Of a stretch of DNA of 64,000 nucleotides, positions 57,081 through 64,000 are shown one piece after another. The stretch's first letter is position 1, and the number at the start of each line of letters is the position of its first letter. The notes below the pieces were generated by a model. It searched no databases and was not told where the DNA came from. It saw only the letters and a program-made list of their open reading frames with translations. The translations under genes were made by a program, and so were the position numbers. Origin of the DNA: Curtobacterium sp. 9128 (GTDB lineage Bacteria; Actinomycetota; Actinomycetes; Actinomycetales; Microbacteriaceae); contig NZ_LT576451.1 of the NCBI RefSeq assembly GCF_900086645.1, forward strand, positions 2,666,001-2,730,000. The letters run 5' to 3'.

Positions 57081-59551
57081 AGGTTGCCTCTGTCCTCGTC
57101 CGGCCCGCCGTGACGCTCGTCGGGCCTCCGGACATCGTAGTCACCGCCGGCTCCACGCCGTCGCTGGCCGGCACCCACACGCCGTCGGAGTGCGCCGCCG
57201 ACACGTGCGACAGCCGCCCCCGGTGCGGGGCTGCGCAGCGACCTCGTCGACACGGCGGTGCGGATGCGCTCCCGCCGGGTCCGTCCGTCGCGGAGGTCGC
57301 CGATCGCGGTGTCGGTGGCCTCCCACATGCGGTCCGCAGTGCGGTCGTCCGCCTCGCTCGGGCCGAACACCGCTCGGTCCGCCAGCGCGGCGAGTCCGGT
57401 TCCGCCGTCCCCCGGGGCGCTCGACGCGACCTCTCGTCGCGTCGACTCCGCACGGACGTCGTGTCCGCGGTCGAGCAACGCATCCCGGTACTCGTCCCAC
57501 GCGCCGACGATGCGGCCCCTGGCAGTCGCGGCGCGGCGACGGCGACGACGACGGATCCGCTTCAGCAGCACGATCACGCCGAACGGCAGCAACACCAGGG
57601 CGATGAACGCGAGGGTCCCGAGCACCCACGGCAGTGCGGCGAGCAGGATCTGCAACCAGAGCGGTGGTTGGTCCGGCGTGTTCCGGTCGCTCTGCGGCGG
57701 CGTCTGCTGGTCCTGGTCCTGCTGGTCGACGGGCGGCGGCGGCACCACCGTCTCCGGCCTGGTGACCGGTTGCGGGGTCTGCTCCTGCTCCTTCGGGATC
57801 TCCCGGACGGTCGGGTTGGGGTTCAGGGTGACCCATCCCCACTGCGCCGTGTCCACCTCGATGCGGGCCGTCACGTCGGAACCGCGGAAGGTCGTCGTGC
57901 CGGCAGCACCAGAGGATGACGGCGTCGATCCGGAGTCACCCCCCGCTGCGAAGCCCAGCACGACCCTGGTGGGGAAACCGATCGACTCGGACATCAGCGC
58001 CGCCGCGACGGCGTACTGCTCCTGGTCGCCGAGCATCAGCGGCGACGTGAGGAGTTCCTGGATGCGGTCGGCACCGTGGCCCGAACGGCTGACCCGGTCG
58101 TCACCCACACCGTGGCTGACGTACCCGTTCCGCTGCAGCGCCTGCACCACGGCCACGAGCTTCGCCCCGTCGCTCTGGGCATCGGTGGTCGTCGACTCGA
58201 CGGTGTCGCGCACGGCGTCGGGGACGTTGCGAGCCGCAGGGACCGTTGCGGTTCCCGGACGCGCGGTCGCCAGCTGTTCCTCCGTCGGCTGGTCGGGGAC
58301 CACCGCGGTGAGGTCGTACCGCGTGCCGTCCTGCACCCCGCCGACGACCGCTCCGGTGCGGGTCGAAGCGTTGTAGAAGAACGCACTGCGCTCCCGCTCC
58401 CCCGCAGCGCCCGCGAACTCGACGCGTTCGAGGTCGCCGACGGTCGGGAGCCAGACCCCGGAGTAGCCGTCCACGGTCACCCCGACGTGCACGGTGGTCC
58501 CGCTCACGCCGCGGACGTCCACCGACGTCGGGACACGCTCGAACGTGCCCGATGCCGACGCGCCGTCCGTCCCGCCGACGCGGTAGACCACGCCGTCGTA
58601 CGTGTCCAGCGTGGCGATCCGGACGAACCCGTTCTCCGGCAGGCCGGTGACACGGAGCTGCGTGGTGTCCGCCTCGGTCGATTCCTCGTAGGCCCGGAAG
58701 CCGCTGAGCGGGCTGACGTAGTCACGGGGATCGAACGGCTTGACGACGTCCGTCCTCGCGACGGTCCGCGCGGTGGTCGGCGGCGCGACCAGCCCCAGTC
58801 CGGTCGCGACGACCGCCGCAGCGACGATCGTCCCCGTCCCGACCAGGGCGGGCCGGACGACGGACCTGGTCACCGTGACGCGGGCGCCGATCGTCTCGGC
58901 CACCGCGACCGCGCGGCGCGCGTGGCGCACCGTGAGCGCCCAGACGAGCGCGATGCCGGTGAGCACGACCGCGAGGGCGAGCGACGTGTCGAGACGACTC
59001 GGCCCGACGACGACACCGGCGGCGAACAGCACCAGTGCCGGGATGCTCGCCAGTTCCTGCCTGGAGGCACGGGTCGCCACGCTCACGGACGTCACCGTCG
59101 CGACGAGGAGCGTCACGAAGAACGGCACCAGGAGGGCTTCGTAGGTCCCGACCGGCAGGCTGATGGTGACGAGCCGCTTCCAGCCGAGCGCGACACCGGA
59201 GAAGAGGTCCAGGAAGCCCTGGCCGGTCGGGAGCACCCCGTTCGCCTCCCCCGGCACGGCGGCGGGGACACCGGTCACCGTGAACGCCGCGATCGTCGCG
59301 ATCGCGACGACCGCGGTCGGCAGACGGAAGACGGCGCCCAGCAGCGCGACGAGCGAACCGACGAGCACCGCGGTGACCGCGGCGACGACCATGCCGTCGT
59401 CGCGGTACACCGGCCACCACGCGACGCTCGCGACCGCCAGGAGCAGCCACACGACGAGCGTGCCGCCGACGAGCCGGAACGCCGGCACCCGCCGGGCCCG
59501 ACGTCGCGTGTCTCGCCGTGCGCGCGACGGCACCACCGCGGGGGCGCTCAT
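57077..59551 (-). CDS. TgpA-type membrane transglutaminase-like protein with lost catalytic residues
   Basis: A large 824-aa protein: about six N-terminal transmembrane helices (to about residue 255), an extracytoplasmic transglutaminase-core domain (about 430-580), a proline/glutamine-rich linker, another transmembrane helix (about 636-663) and a cytoplasmic arginine-rich tail. At the place of the catalytic cysteine the sequence is MLGDQEQYAVAAALMSESIG (about 506-525) with Q for C. The usual His (DAHAWVE) is DVTARIEV, and the Asp position reads NPNP. It is therefore likely a pseudo-enzyme. The ATG overlaps the DUF58 stop (ATGA). Operon: Fn3 protein, MoxR, DUF58, this protein, FHA. Confidence 0.88.
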   Translation of the reverse strand: MSAPAVVPSRARRDTRRRARRVPAFRLVGGTLVVWLLLAVASVAWWPVYRDDGMVVAAVTAVLVGSLVALLGAVFRLPTAVVAIATIAAFTVTGVPAAVPGEANGVLPTGQGFLDLFSGVALGWKRLVTISLPVGTYEALLVPFFVTLLVATVTSVSVATRASRQELASIPALVLFAAGVVVGPSRLDTSLALAVVLTGIALVWALTVRHARRAVAVAETIGARVTVTRSVVRPALVGTGTIVAAAVVATGLGLVAPPTTARTVARTDVVKPFDPRDYVSPLSGFRAYEESTEADTTQLRVTGLPENGFVRIATLDTYDGVVYRVGGTDGASASGTFERVPTSVDVRGVSGTTVHVGVTVDGYSGVWLPTVGDLERVEFAGAAGERERSAFFYNASTRTGAVVGGVQDGTRYDLTAVVPDQPTEEQLATARPGTATVPAARNVPDAVRDTVESTTTDAQSDGAKLVAVVQALQRNGYVSHGVGDDRVSRSGHGADRIQELLTSPLMLGDQEQYAVAAALMSESIGFPTRVVLGFAAGGDSGSTPSSSGAAGTTTFRGSDVTARIEVDTAQWGWVTLNPNPTVREIPKEQEQTPQPVTRPETVVPPPPVDQQDQDQQTPPQSDRNTPDQPPLWLQILLAALPWVLGTLAFIALVLLPFGVIVLLKRIRRRRRRRAATARGRIVGAWDEYRDALLDRGHDVRAESTRREVASSAPGDGGTGLAALADRAVFGPSEADDRTADRMWEATDTAIGDLRDGRTRRERIRTAVSTRSLRSPAPGAAVARVGGALRRRVGAGQRRRGAGGDYDVRRPDERHGGPDEDRGNL

Positions 59552-60960
59552 GCGGCGGCCGATCGGTGCAGCGCGTGCCGGAGGTCGTCGAGGTAGCCGA
59601 TCGTCATCACGGTCAGCCCTGGTACTCGCACGAACCGCGGGACGGCCTCGGGCTCGCAGATCACGGCGACGACCTCGACGCCGATCGGGAAGCGGGTGGC
59701 AGCGAGGCGGAGCGCGGGGAGTTCGACAGCAGAGCCGACGACGAGGAACGCGACCGAGATCCCGGCGGTGTCGTTGCCCACGATGCGAGCGACCTCGGCG
59801 ACGGGCAGGCAGGCGTCCGCCAGGCCGACGGTCGCGAAGTCGTCCAGCAGTCGCGTCGGGGTCACGGTCGGCAGGCGGTGCACGGCGTAGACGGCGCGCT
59901 TGGCGAACTCCGGGGTGCGTTCGGACACGACGACCGTGACCTCTCGGCCGTCCCGCACCGCACGGCTGCCGAGGGATGCCGCGGCGCTGACCGCGAGCTC
60001 GAACTCCTCGTCGTCCACGAACTCGGTCCTGGAGATGCCGAGCGCGATCACCAGGTGCGACCGACGCGTGTCCTCGAACTGGCGCACCATGAGCGCGCCG
60101 GTCTTCGCCGTCGACTTCCAGTGGATGTTCCGGGGATCGTCACCCGGCATGTACTCACGGATCGCGTGGAAGGAGATGTCGGCAGGCGAGAGGTCGGTCG
60201 TCGCCTGCCCCTCGAGGTCCCGGACCAGACCGGTGCTGGTCGACGGGATCGCGACCGTCCTCGGGTGCACGATGACCTGTTCGCGAGTCGTCCAGACGAT
60301 CTCCCGGCGCACGAGGCCCACCGGGTCGGCGCGGACGCCCGTCACCGGACCGACGTCGAGGACCCCTCGGCGGACCGTCGGGACGGGCACCTCCCGTTCG
60401 AACGTGCCCCGCGGGGCGATGGTCGGGATCGCGACGTCCACGAGTCCGGCGCCGACCGGCACCTCGACCGTGATCGGGACGGACGGCAGACGTGCGGGGT
60501 TCTCGGCGGTGACGGTCACGCCCGCCGGGTCACCGACCGCGACGCGGCGGACCGGGAGGCTCATCCGGATGAGCAGCCTCGACCCGCCGATGAGCGCGAC
60601 GGCCGCGACGACCACGAGCAGGGCACCGGCGAAGCCGACGACGACGACCTCGCGCAGGCCGAAGACGTACCCCGTGACGAACGCGACGAGCGTGAGCGCG
60701 GCGACCGTCCAGCCCAGGCCGGTGACCACCGACGAGACCTCGGTCCACCCGCGTGCCACGAGCCTCCAGGCCGTGCGCCACAGACGGACGATCCCGACGA
60801 CCGCGTCGGCGGCGACGCCGTCGCGGTCGCCGACCAGCCGCGTGCGGACGTTCGTCAGGCCGGCGACCGTCCCCGTGCGCTCGTACGCCGTGCTCGAACG
60901 ACGCGACCGCGTCGACGAGGGACGGCGCGAGCGCGTGGAGACGGGCCGGCGGTCCGTCAC
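59548..60960 (-). CDS. DUF58 (VWA-like) membrane protein
   Basis: A 470-aa protein with two transmembrane helices in the first third (VAALTLVAFVTGYVFG; VVVVGFAGALLVVVAAVALI). The DUF58 hallmark REYMPGDDPRNIHWKSTAKT comes at about residue 270, followed by a VWA-like fold lacking a clear MIDAS. DUF58 proteins are partners of MoxR ATPases. The GTG overlaps the moxR stop (GTGA). Confidence 0.92.
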   Translation of the reverse strand: MTDRRPVSTRSRRPSSTRSRRSSTAYERTGTVAGLTNVRTRLVGDRDGVAADAVVGIVRLWRTAWRLVARGWTEVSSVVTGLGWTVAALTLVAFVTGYVFGLREVVVVGFAGALLVVVAAVALIGGSRLLIRMSLPVRRVAVGDPAGVTVTAENPARLPSVPITVEVPVGAGLVDVAIPTIAPRGTFEREVPVPTVRRGVLDVGPVTGVRADPVGLVRREIVWTTREQVIVHPRTVAIPSTSTGLVRDLEGQATTDLSPADISFHAIREYMPGDDPRNIHWKSTAKTGALMVRQFEDTRRSHLVIALGISRTEFVDDEEFELAVSAAASLGSRAVRDGREVTVVVSERTPEFAKRAVYAVHRLPTVTPTRLLDDFATVGLADACLPVAEVARIVGNDTAGISVAFLVVGSAVELPALRLAATRFPIGVEVVAVICEPEAVPRFVRVPGLTVMTIGYLDDLRHALHRSAAA

Positions 60961-61928
60961 GACGTGACCCGGTCAGCGGGCGGCGGGGTCTCCACCAGGA
61001 GCTGGGAGACGACGCTCGAGGCACTGACACCGTCGAACTCCGCCTCGGCGTCGAGCACCAGACGGTGGGCGAGCACGGGCTCCGCGAGTGCCTTGACGTC
61101 GTCGGGGGTGACGTAGTGCCGGCCGCTCAGTGCCGCGAACACGCGCGACGCGCGCATGAGCCCCATTGCACCACGGACACTGACGCCGAGGCGGACCTCG
61201 CTCGCCGAACGCGTGGCGTCCACGAGGCGGGCGACGTAGTCGGCGATCGTCGCGTCGACGTGCACCGTGCGGGCCAGCGCCGCCATCTCCGTGATCGTCG
61301 CAGCGGGCACCACGCTCGCGAGCGGCACCGACGACGCCGGCGCCGAGGAGGTCTCGAGGATCTTCACCGTCGCCGCGTGGTCGGGGTAGCCGATCGACGT
61401 CTTCATCAGGAAGCGGTCGAGCTGCGCCTCGGGGAGCCGGTACGTGCCCGCCTGCTCGATGGGGTTCTGCGTCGCGATGACCATGAACGGCGCTGCGAGC
61501 CGGTGGTTCACACCGTCCACCGTGATCGCGGATTCCTCCATCGCCTCCAGCAGCGCAGACTGCGTCTTCGGGCTCGCGCGGTTGATCTCGTCGGCGAGCA
61601 CGATGTTCGCGAAGACCGGGCCGCGGTGGAACTCGAACTCCTGCGCGCGCTGGTCGTAGACGCTGATGCCGGTGATGTCACCAGGCAGCAGGTCCGGGGT
61701 GAACTGGATCCGGTTCGTCGAGCCCTGCACGCTCTGCGCCAGCGCCCGCGCCATGCTCGTCTTCCCGGTGCCGGGGACGTCCTCCAGCAGCAGGTGGCCC
61801 TCGCTGAGCATCGCCGTGACCGCGAGACGGATCACGAACGTCTTCCCCAGGAGCACCTGCTCGACGTTGGTCACGATGCGGCCGGAGACGTCGGCGAACC
61901 AGGTGGCCTGCTCGGGGGTCATGCTCAT
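60957..61928 (-). CDS. MoxR-family AAA+ ATPase
   Basis: A 323-aa ATPase with Walker A LLEDVPGTGKTSMARAL (52-58 core), Walker B IVLADEINRASPKTQSALLE, sensor 1 IATQNPIE and the C-terminal helical lid domain (SVRGAMGLMRASRV). MoxR ATPases act as chaperones that mature or activate partner proteins, here presumably the DUF58 and transglutaminase-like proteins encoded just downstream. ATG at 61928; a second in-frame ATG six bases further is possible. Confidence 0.94.
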   Translation of the reverse strand: MSMTPEQATWFADVSGRIVTNVEQVLLGKTFVIRLAVTAMLSEGHLLLEDVPGTGKTSMARALAQSVQGSTNRIQFTPDLLPGDITGISVYDQRAQEFEFHRGPVFANIVLADEINRASPKTQSALLEAMEESAITVDGVNHRLAAPFMVIATQNPIEQAGTYRLPEAQLDRFLMKTSIGYPDHAATVKILETSSAPASSVPLASVVPAATITEMAALARTVHVDATIADYVARLVDATRSASEVRLGVSVRGAMGLMRASRVFAALSGRHYVTPDDVKALAEPVLAHRLVLDAEAEFDGVSASSVVSQLLVETPPPADRVTS

Positions 61929-61958
61929 GTGAAGGGGTTCCTCGGTGGGTGTCGTGGG

Positions 61959-64000
61959 TCAGGGGGTCGGTTGTTCGTTCGCCGGAGGCGCAGTGACCGC
62001 AACCGGGTCGGACTTGGCGCCTTCCTCGGAGATGGCGGTTCCACTCCAGGAGACCTTCGCTGAGACGCGGACGAACTGGGCGAGTGCAGGAGGACTGGGC
62101 GCCGTCTGATCGCCGTTCCAGCTCTGCTCGATGCCGTCTCCGGAAGTGTCATCGGTGAGGTACCAGTGCGCCACGTACTTCACCGTCATGCCGGTGCCGA
62201 GGGCAGGTCCACTGACCACGATCGGACTCCCCGACACTGCGCTCGAGACGGACACCGCGGTGTTCAGCGCGACCGCTGTGCCGTCGAACCGATTCTGCTC
62301 GGCTGCACAGAACGTGTCGCCCGGACCACCGCACGCATAGAGCGCGAACGAGGTCGGGACGTTGTAGCTGCCTCCTGGCACGTAGGAGTAGGACTGCCCG
62401 GGTGCCAGGTCGACTGTGCTGCCGTTCCCGGTGTCGAGCTTGTAGTGATGTGCGCTCGTCGACGGCGCGGTCACGACGGCGTTCCACGAGTTCGCGCCGG
62501 ACTGCGAGACGTCCACGGTCGCCGGGTCCGTGCGGGTGGAACGGTCGAACGTCGTGGCCGTGACGTAGGCAGCGTTGCAGAACAAGCCGTTGTTGGACAC
62601 GACCGCATACCGCTGGGCGCCGTTGCTCGGCTGATCGTCGACCACCGGACTCGTCGAACCCAGCGACGACCCGTTCAGGGACGTGCAGGGCGGGTTGCCG
62701 GAGTCGATGCGGTAGACGGAGTAGCTCACCGAGCTCCCGCCTGCGGGATCGGCCGACGACCAGGTGATCGTGACCGGTGACTTTCCGTACTGGTTGGCGT
62801 TCGCCTTCGCGGTTGCGCTGACGGGGCCAGGAGCTCCGGGCTGGCCGACGGCGACGCCTGAGGTGCTCGCGCTGTTCCACTGCACGGGGCTGCCGTCCCG
62901 GCCGGCGTTGTTGCGCGCAGAGACGGTGAACGTGTACTTGCCACCGCTCGTCAGCCCGTCGAACGACGTCGACGTCGCCGTCCCGACGCTCTTGCTCGCG
63001 GAGGTGCCCGGACCGTCGATCGTGACCACGTAGTCGTCGACGGCGGTTCCTCGCCCGGGACGCGGGACGGCACTCCACGACAGGTCGAGCCGGTTGGGCG
63101 TCGAAGTGTTCGCCTCCGCCTTCATGCCGTCCGGTGGAGCGGGGACGAAGTCCGCGCTCATCGGCGCGGACTGCGGCGACGGATCAGACGTCCCGACGGC
63201 GTTCACCGCGGTGACCGAGAACCGGTAGGACGCGCTCGGGTCGAGATCAGTGAGCGTGCAGACGGTGGAGGTCCCGCAGTCCTTCGACACGCCGTTCGTC
63301 CCGGTGACCCGGTAGCCGGTGATCGCCGAGTTGTTGGACTGCGGCGCCGACCAGGTGAGCGTGATCTGCCCGCCGTCGTACGAACCGGTCCGGGTCGGGG
63401 TACCCGGAGCGTCCGGGACGTCCTGCACCGAGATCGTGACGTCGCCCCAGACGTACCGGTCGGGATCGTTCGTCGCGTCGGCGACCTGGTACTGCAGGTT
63501 GGTGTTCACGGGCTTGGCGGTGCCCGAGACGGACACCTGGAGCCGTGACTTGTCGGCACTCGGGGTGATCGTGACGCCGGAGGGCAGGCCGCCGGCGAGC
63601 CCGCGGATGTTCACCACGCGCAGGCGCTCGTTCGGGAACGGGTTGGTCGGCTGGTCGTTCGCGAGGACGTCGATCGTCGTCGACGATCCACGCTTCGCGA
63701 CGGCACTGTCCGCCCCCGGCTGTACGAGCGGCCTGGTGGACGCGACGATCCCGACGGTCACGAGACCGGACCGGCCGGCGTTCGCGGCATCGGCGACGCC
63801 GACGCCGATCGTCGCCGAGGTGTTCTTCTGGGCGGAGTCCGCGACCTTGATCGTCAGTCGCTGGCCGGAGATCGTGGCCGTGGTGCCGGAGGAGGGCTGG
63901 CTGACGACGGAGTACTGCAGTTCGGGCAGGTCCTTGGGGTACGGGTAGTCCGTCAGCCGCGTGAGGTCGAGCGTCCGGGAGTCGCCCGGCTGCATCTCGA
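61959..64000 (-). CDS. Large fibronectin type III / Ig-like surface protein, C-terminal part
   Basis: The frame is open to the right window edge, so only the last 679 residues are seen and the start lies outside. It contains cadherin-like 'DVLANDQP' Ig segments (STTIDVLANDQPTNPF), then several fibronectin type III modules (PDAPGTPTRTGSYDGGQITL, YRVTGTNGVSKDCGT; PPDGMKAEANTSTPNRLDLS), and Ser/Thr-rich ends. No sortase motif or transmembrane anchor closes it; the C-terminus is PPANEQPTP. Such proteins commonly lead this MoxR-DUF58-transglutaminase cluster and are exported or membrane-anchored at the N-terminus. Confidence 0.85.
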   Translation of the reverse strand, partial: EMQPGDSRTLDLTRLTDYPYPKDLPELQYSVVSQPSSGTTATISGQRLTIKVADSAQKNTSATIGVGVADAANAGRSGLVTVGIVASTRPLVQPGADSAVAKRGSSTTIDVLANDQPTNPFPNERLRVVNIRGLAGGLPSGVTITPSADKSRLQVSVSGTAKPVNTNLQYQVADATNDPDRYVWGDVTISVQDVPDAPGTPTRTGSYDGGQITLTWSAPQSNNSAITGYRVTGTNGVSKDCGTSTVCTLTDLDPSASYRFSVTAVNAVGTSDPSPQSAPMSADFVPAPPDGMKAEANTSTPNRLDLSWSAVPRPGRGTAVDDYVVTIDGPGTSASKSVGTATSTSFDGLTSGGKYTFTVSARNNAGRDGSPVQWNSASTSGVAVGQPGAPGPVSATAKANANQYGKSPVTITWSSADPAGGSSVSYSVYRIDSGNPPCTSLNGSSLGSTSPVVDDQPSNGAQRYAVVSNNGLFCNAAYVTATTFDRSTRTDPATVDVSQSGANSWNAVVTAPSTSAHHYKLDTGNGSTVDLAPGQSYSYVPGGSYNVPTSFALYACGGPGDTFCAAEQNRFDGTAVALNTAVSVSSAVSGSPIVVSGPALGTGMTVKYVAHWYLTDDTSGDGIEQSWNGDQTAPSPPALAQFVRVSAKVSWSGTAISEEGAKSDPVAVTAPPANEQPTP

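Noticed and set aside
57077-59551. Active protein-crosslinking transglutaminase or protease
   Set aside because: The Cys, His and Asp of the triad are all substituted in the best alignment I can make by eye.

Overview
The window is a 64-kb stretch of very GC-rich, densely packed chromosome from a Gram-positive actinobacterium. Start codons are often GTG, stop/start overlaps of the ATGA/GTGA type are common, and several gene arrangements are actinobacterial: an mIHF-like domain joined to guanylate kinase, a PriA without helicase motifs, and a fused house-keeping chain. Together they suggest the family Microbacteriaceae. A Curtobacterium-like genus is my guess from general familiarity, not something the sequence proves. 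Nearly everything is core metabolism and information processing. I see no insertion sequence, prophage, CRISPR array, tRNA or rRNA.

Left edge (1-330): the 5' part of an Abi_2/AbiF-family gene on the minus strand. It is preceded by a short hairpin-plus-U-tract RNA with its own promoter-like elements, and this is the only clear accessory/defence element. From 331 to about 31 kb almost all genes are on the minus strand. Read in the direction of transcription they are: rpsD, a 60-aa membrane protein, alaS, ruvX, mltG; the shikimate genes aroC-aroK-aroB; an ABC1-type kinase; efp-nusB; the pyrimidine operon pyrR-pyrB-pyrC-(PH-like membrane protein)-carA-carB-pyrF running on into mIHF-gmk, rpoZ, metK and priA; then the threonine degradation pair tdh-kbl and fmt-rsmB. 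The pyr genes are chained by 1-4 bp overlaps, and a PyrR-box-like RNA motif lies just upstream of the pyrR ribosome binding site.

Middle (30.7-46.7 kb): rarA faces a membrane-anchored cyclophilin and a DUF349 protein on the plus strand. The translation/RNA-modification block follows on the minus strand: ispG, proS, nusA, ylxR, infB, rbfA, truB and ribF. rimP is missing from its usual place before nusA. mutY (plus strand) and a degenerate P-loop protein sit between rbfA and truB.

Right (46.7-64 kb): an NCS1 permease with an isochorismatase-like hydrolase; rseP and dxr; a lower-GC secreted protein of unknown function; an OsmC protein with a two-domain FKBP lipoprotein; and an asparaginase. The window ends with an envelope-associated cluster (large fibronectin-type protein running off the edge, MoxR ATPase, DUF58, inactive-looking transglutaminase-like membrane protein, zinc-ribbon/FHA protein).

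A recurrent theme is transcription of genes without a leader. At least ten start codons lie 6-7 bases (an eleventh, dxr, 8 bases) downstream of a TAnnnT -10 hexamer with no usable ribosome binding site. In the mutY/P-loop pair, two such promoters face away from each other within 22 bp.
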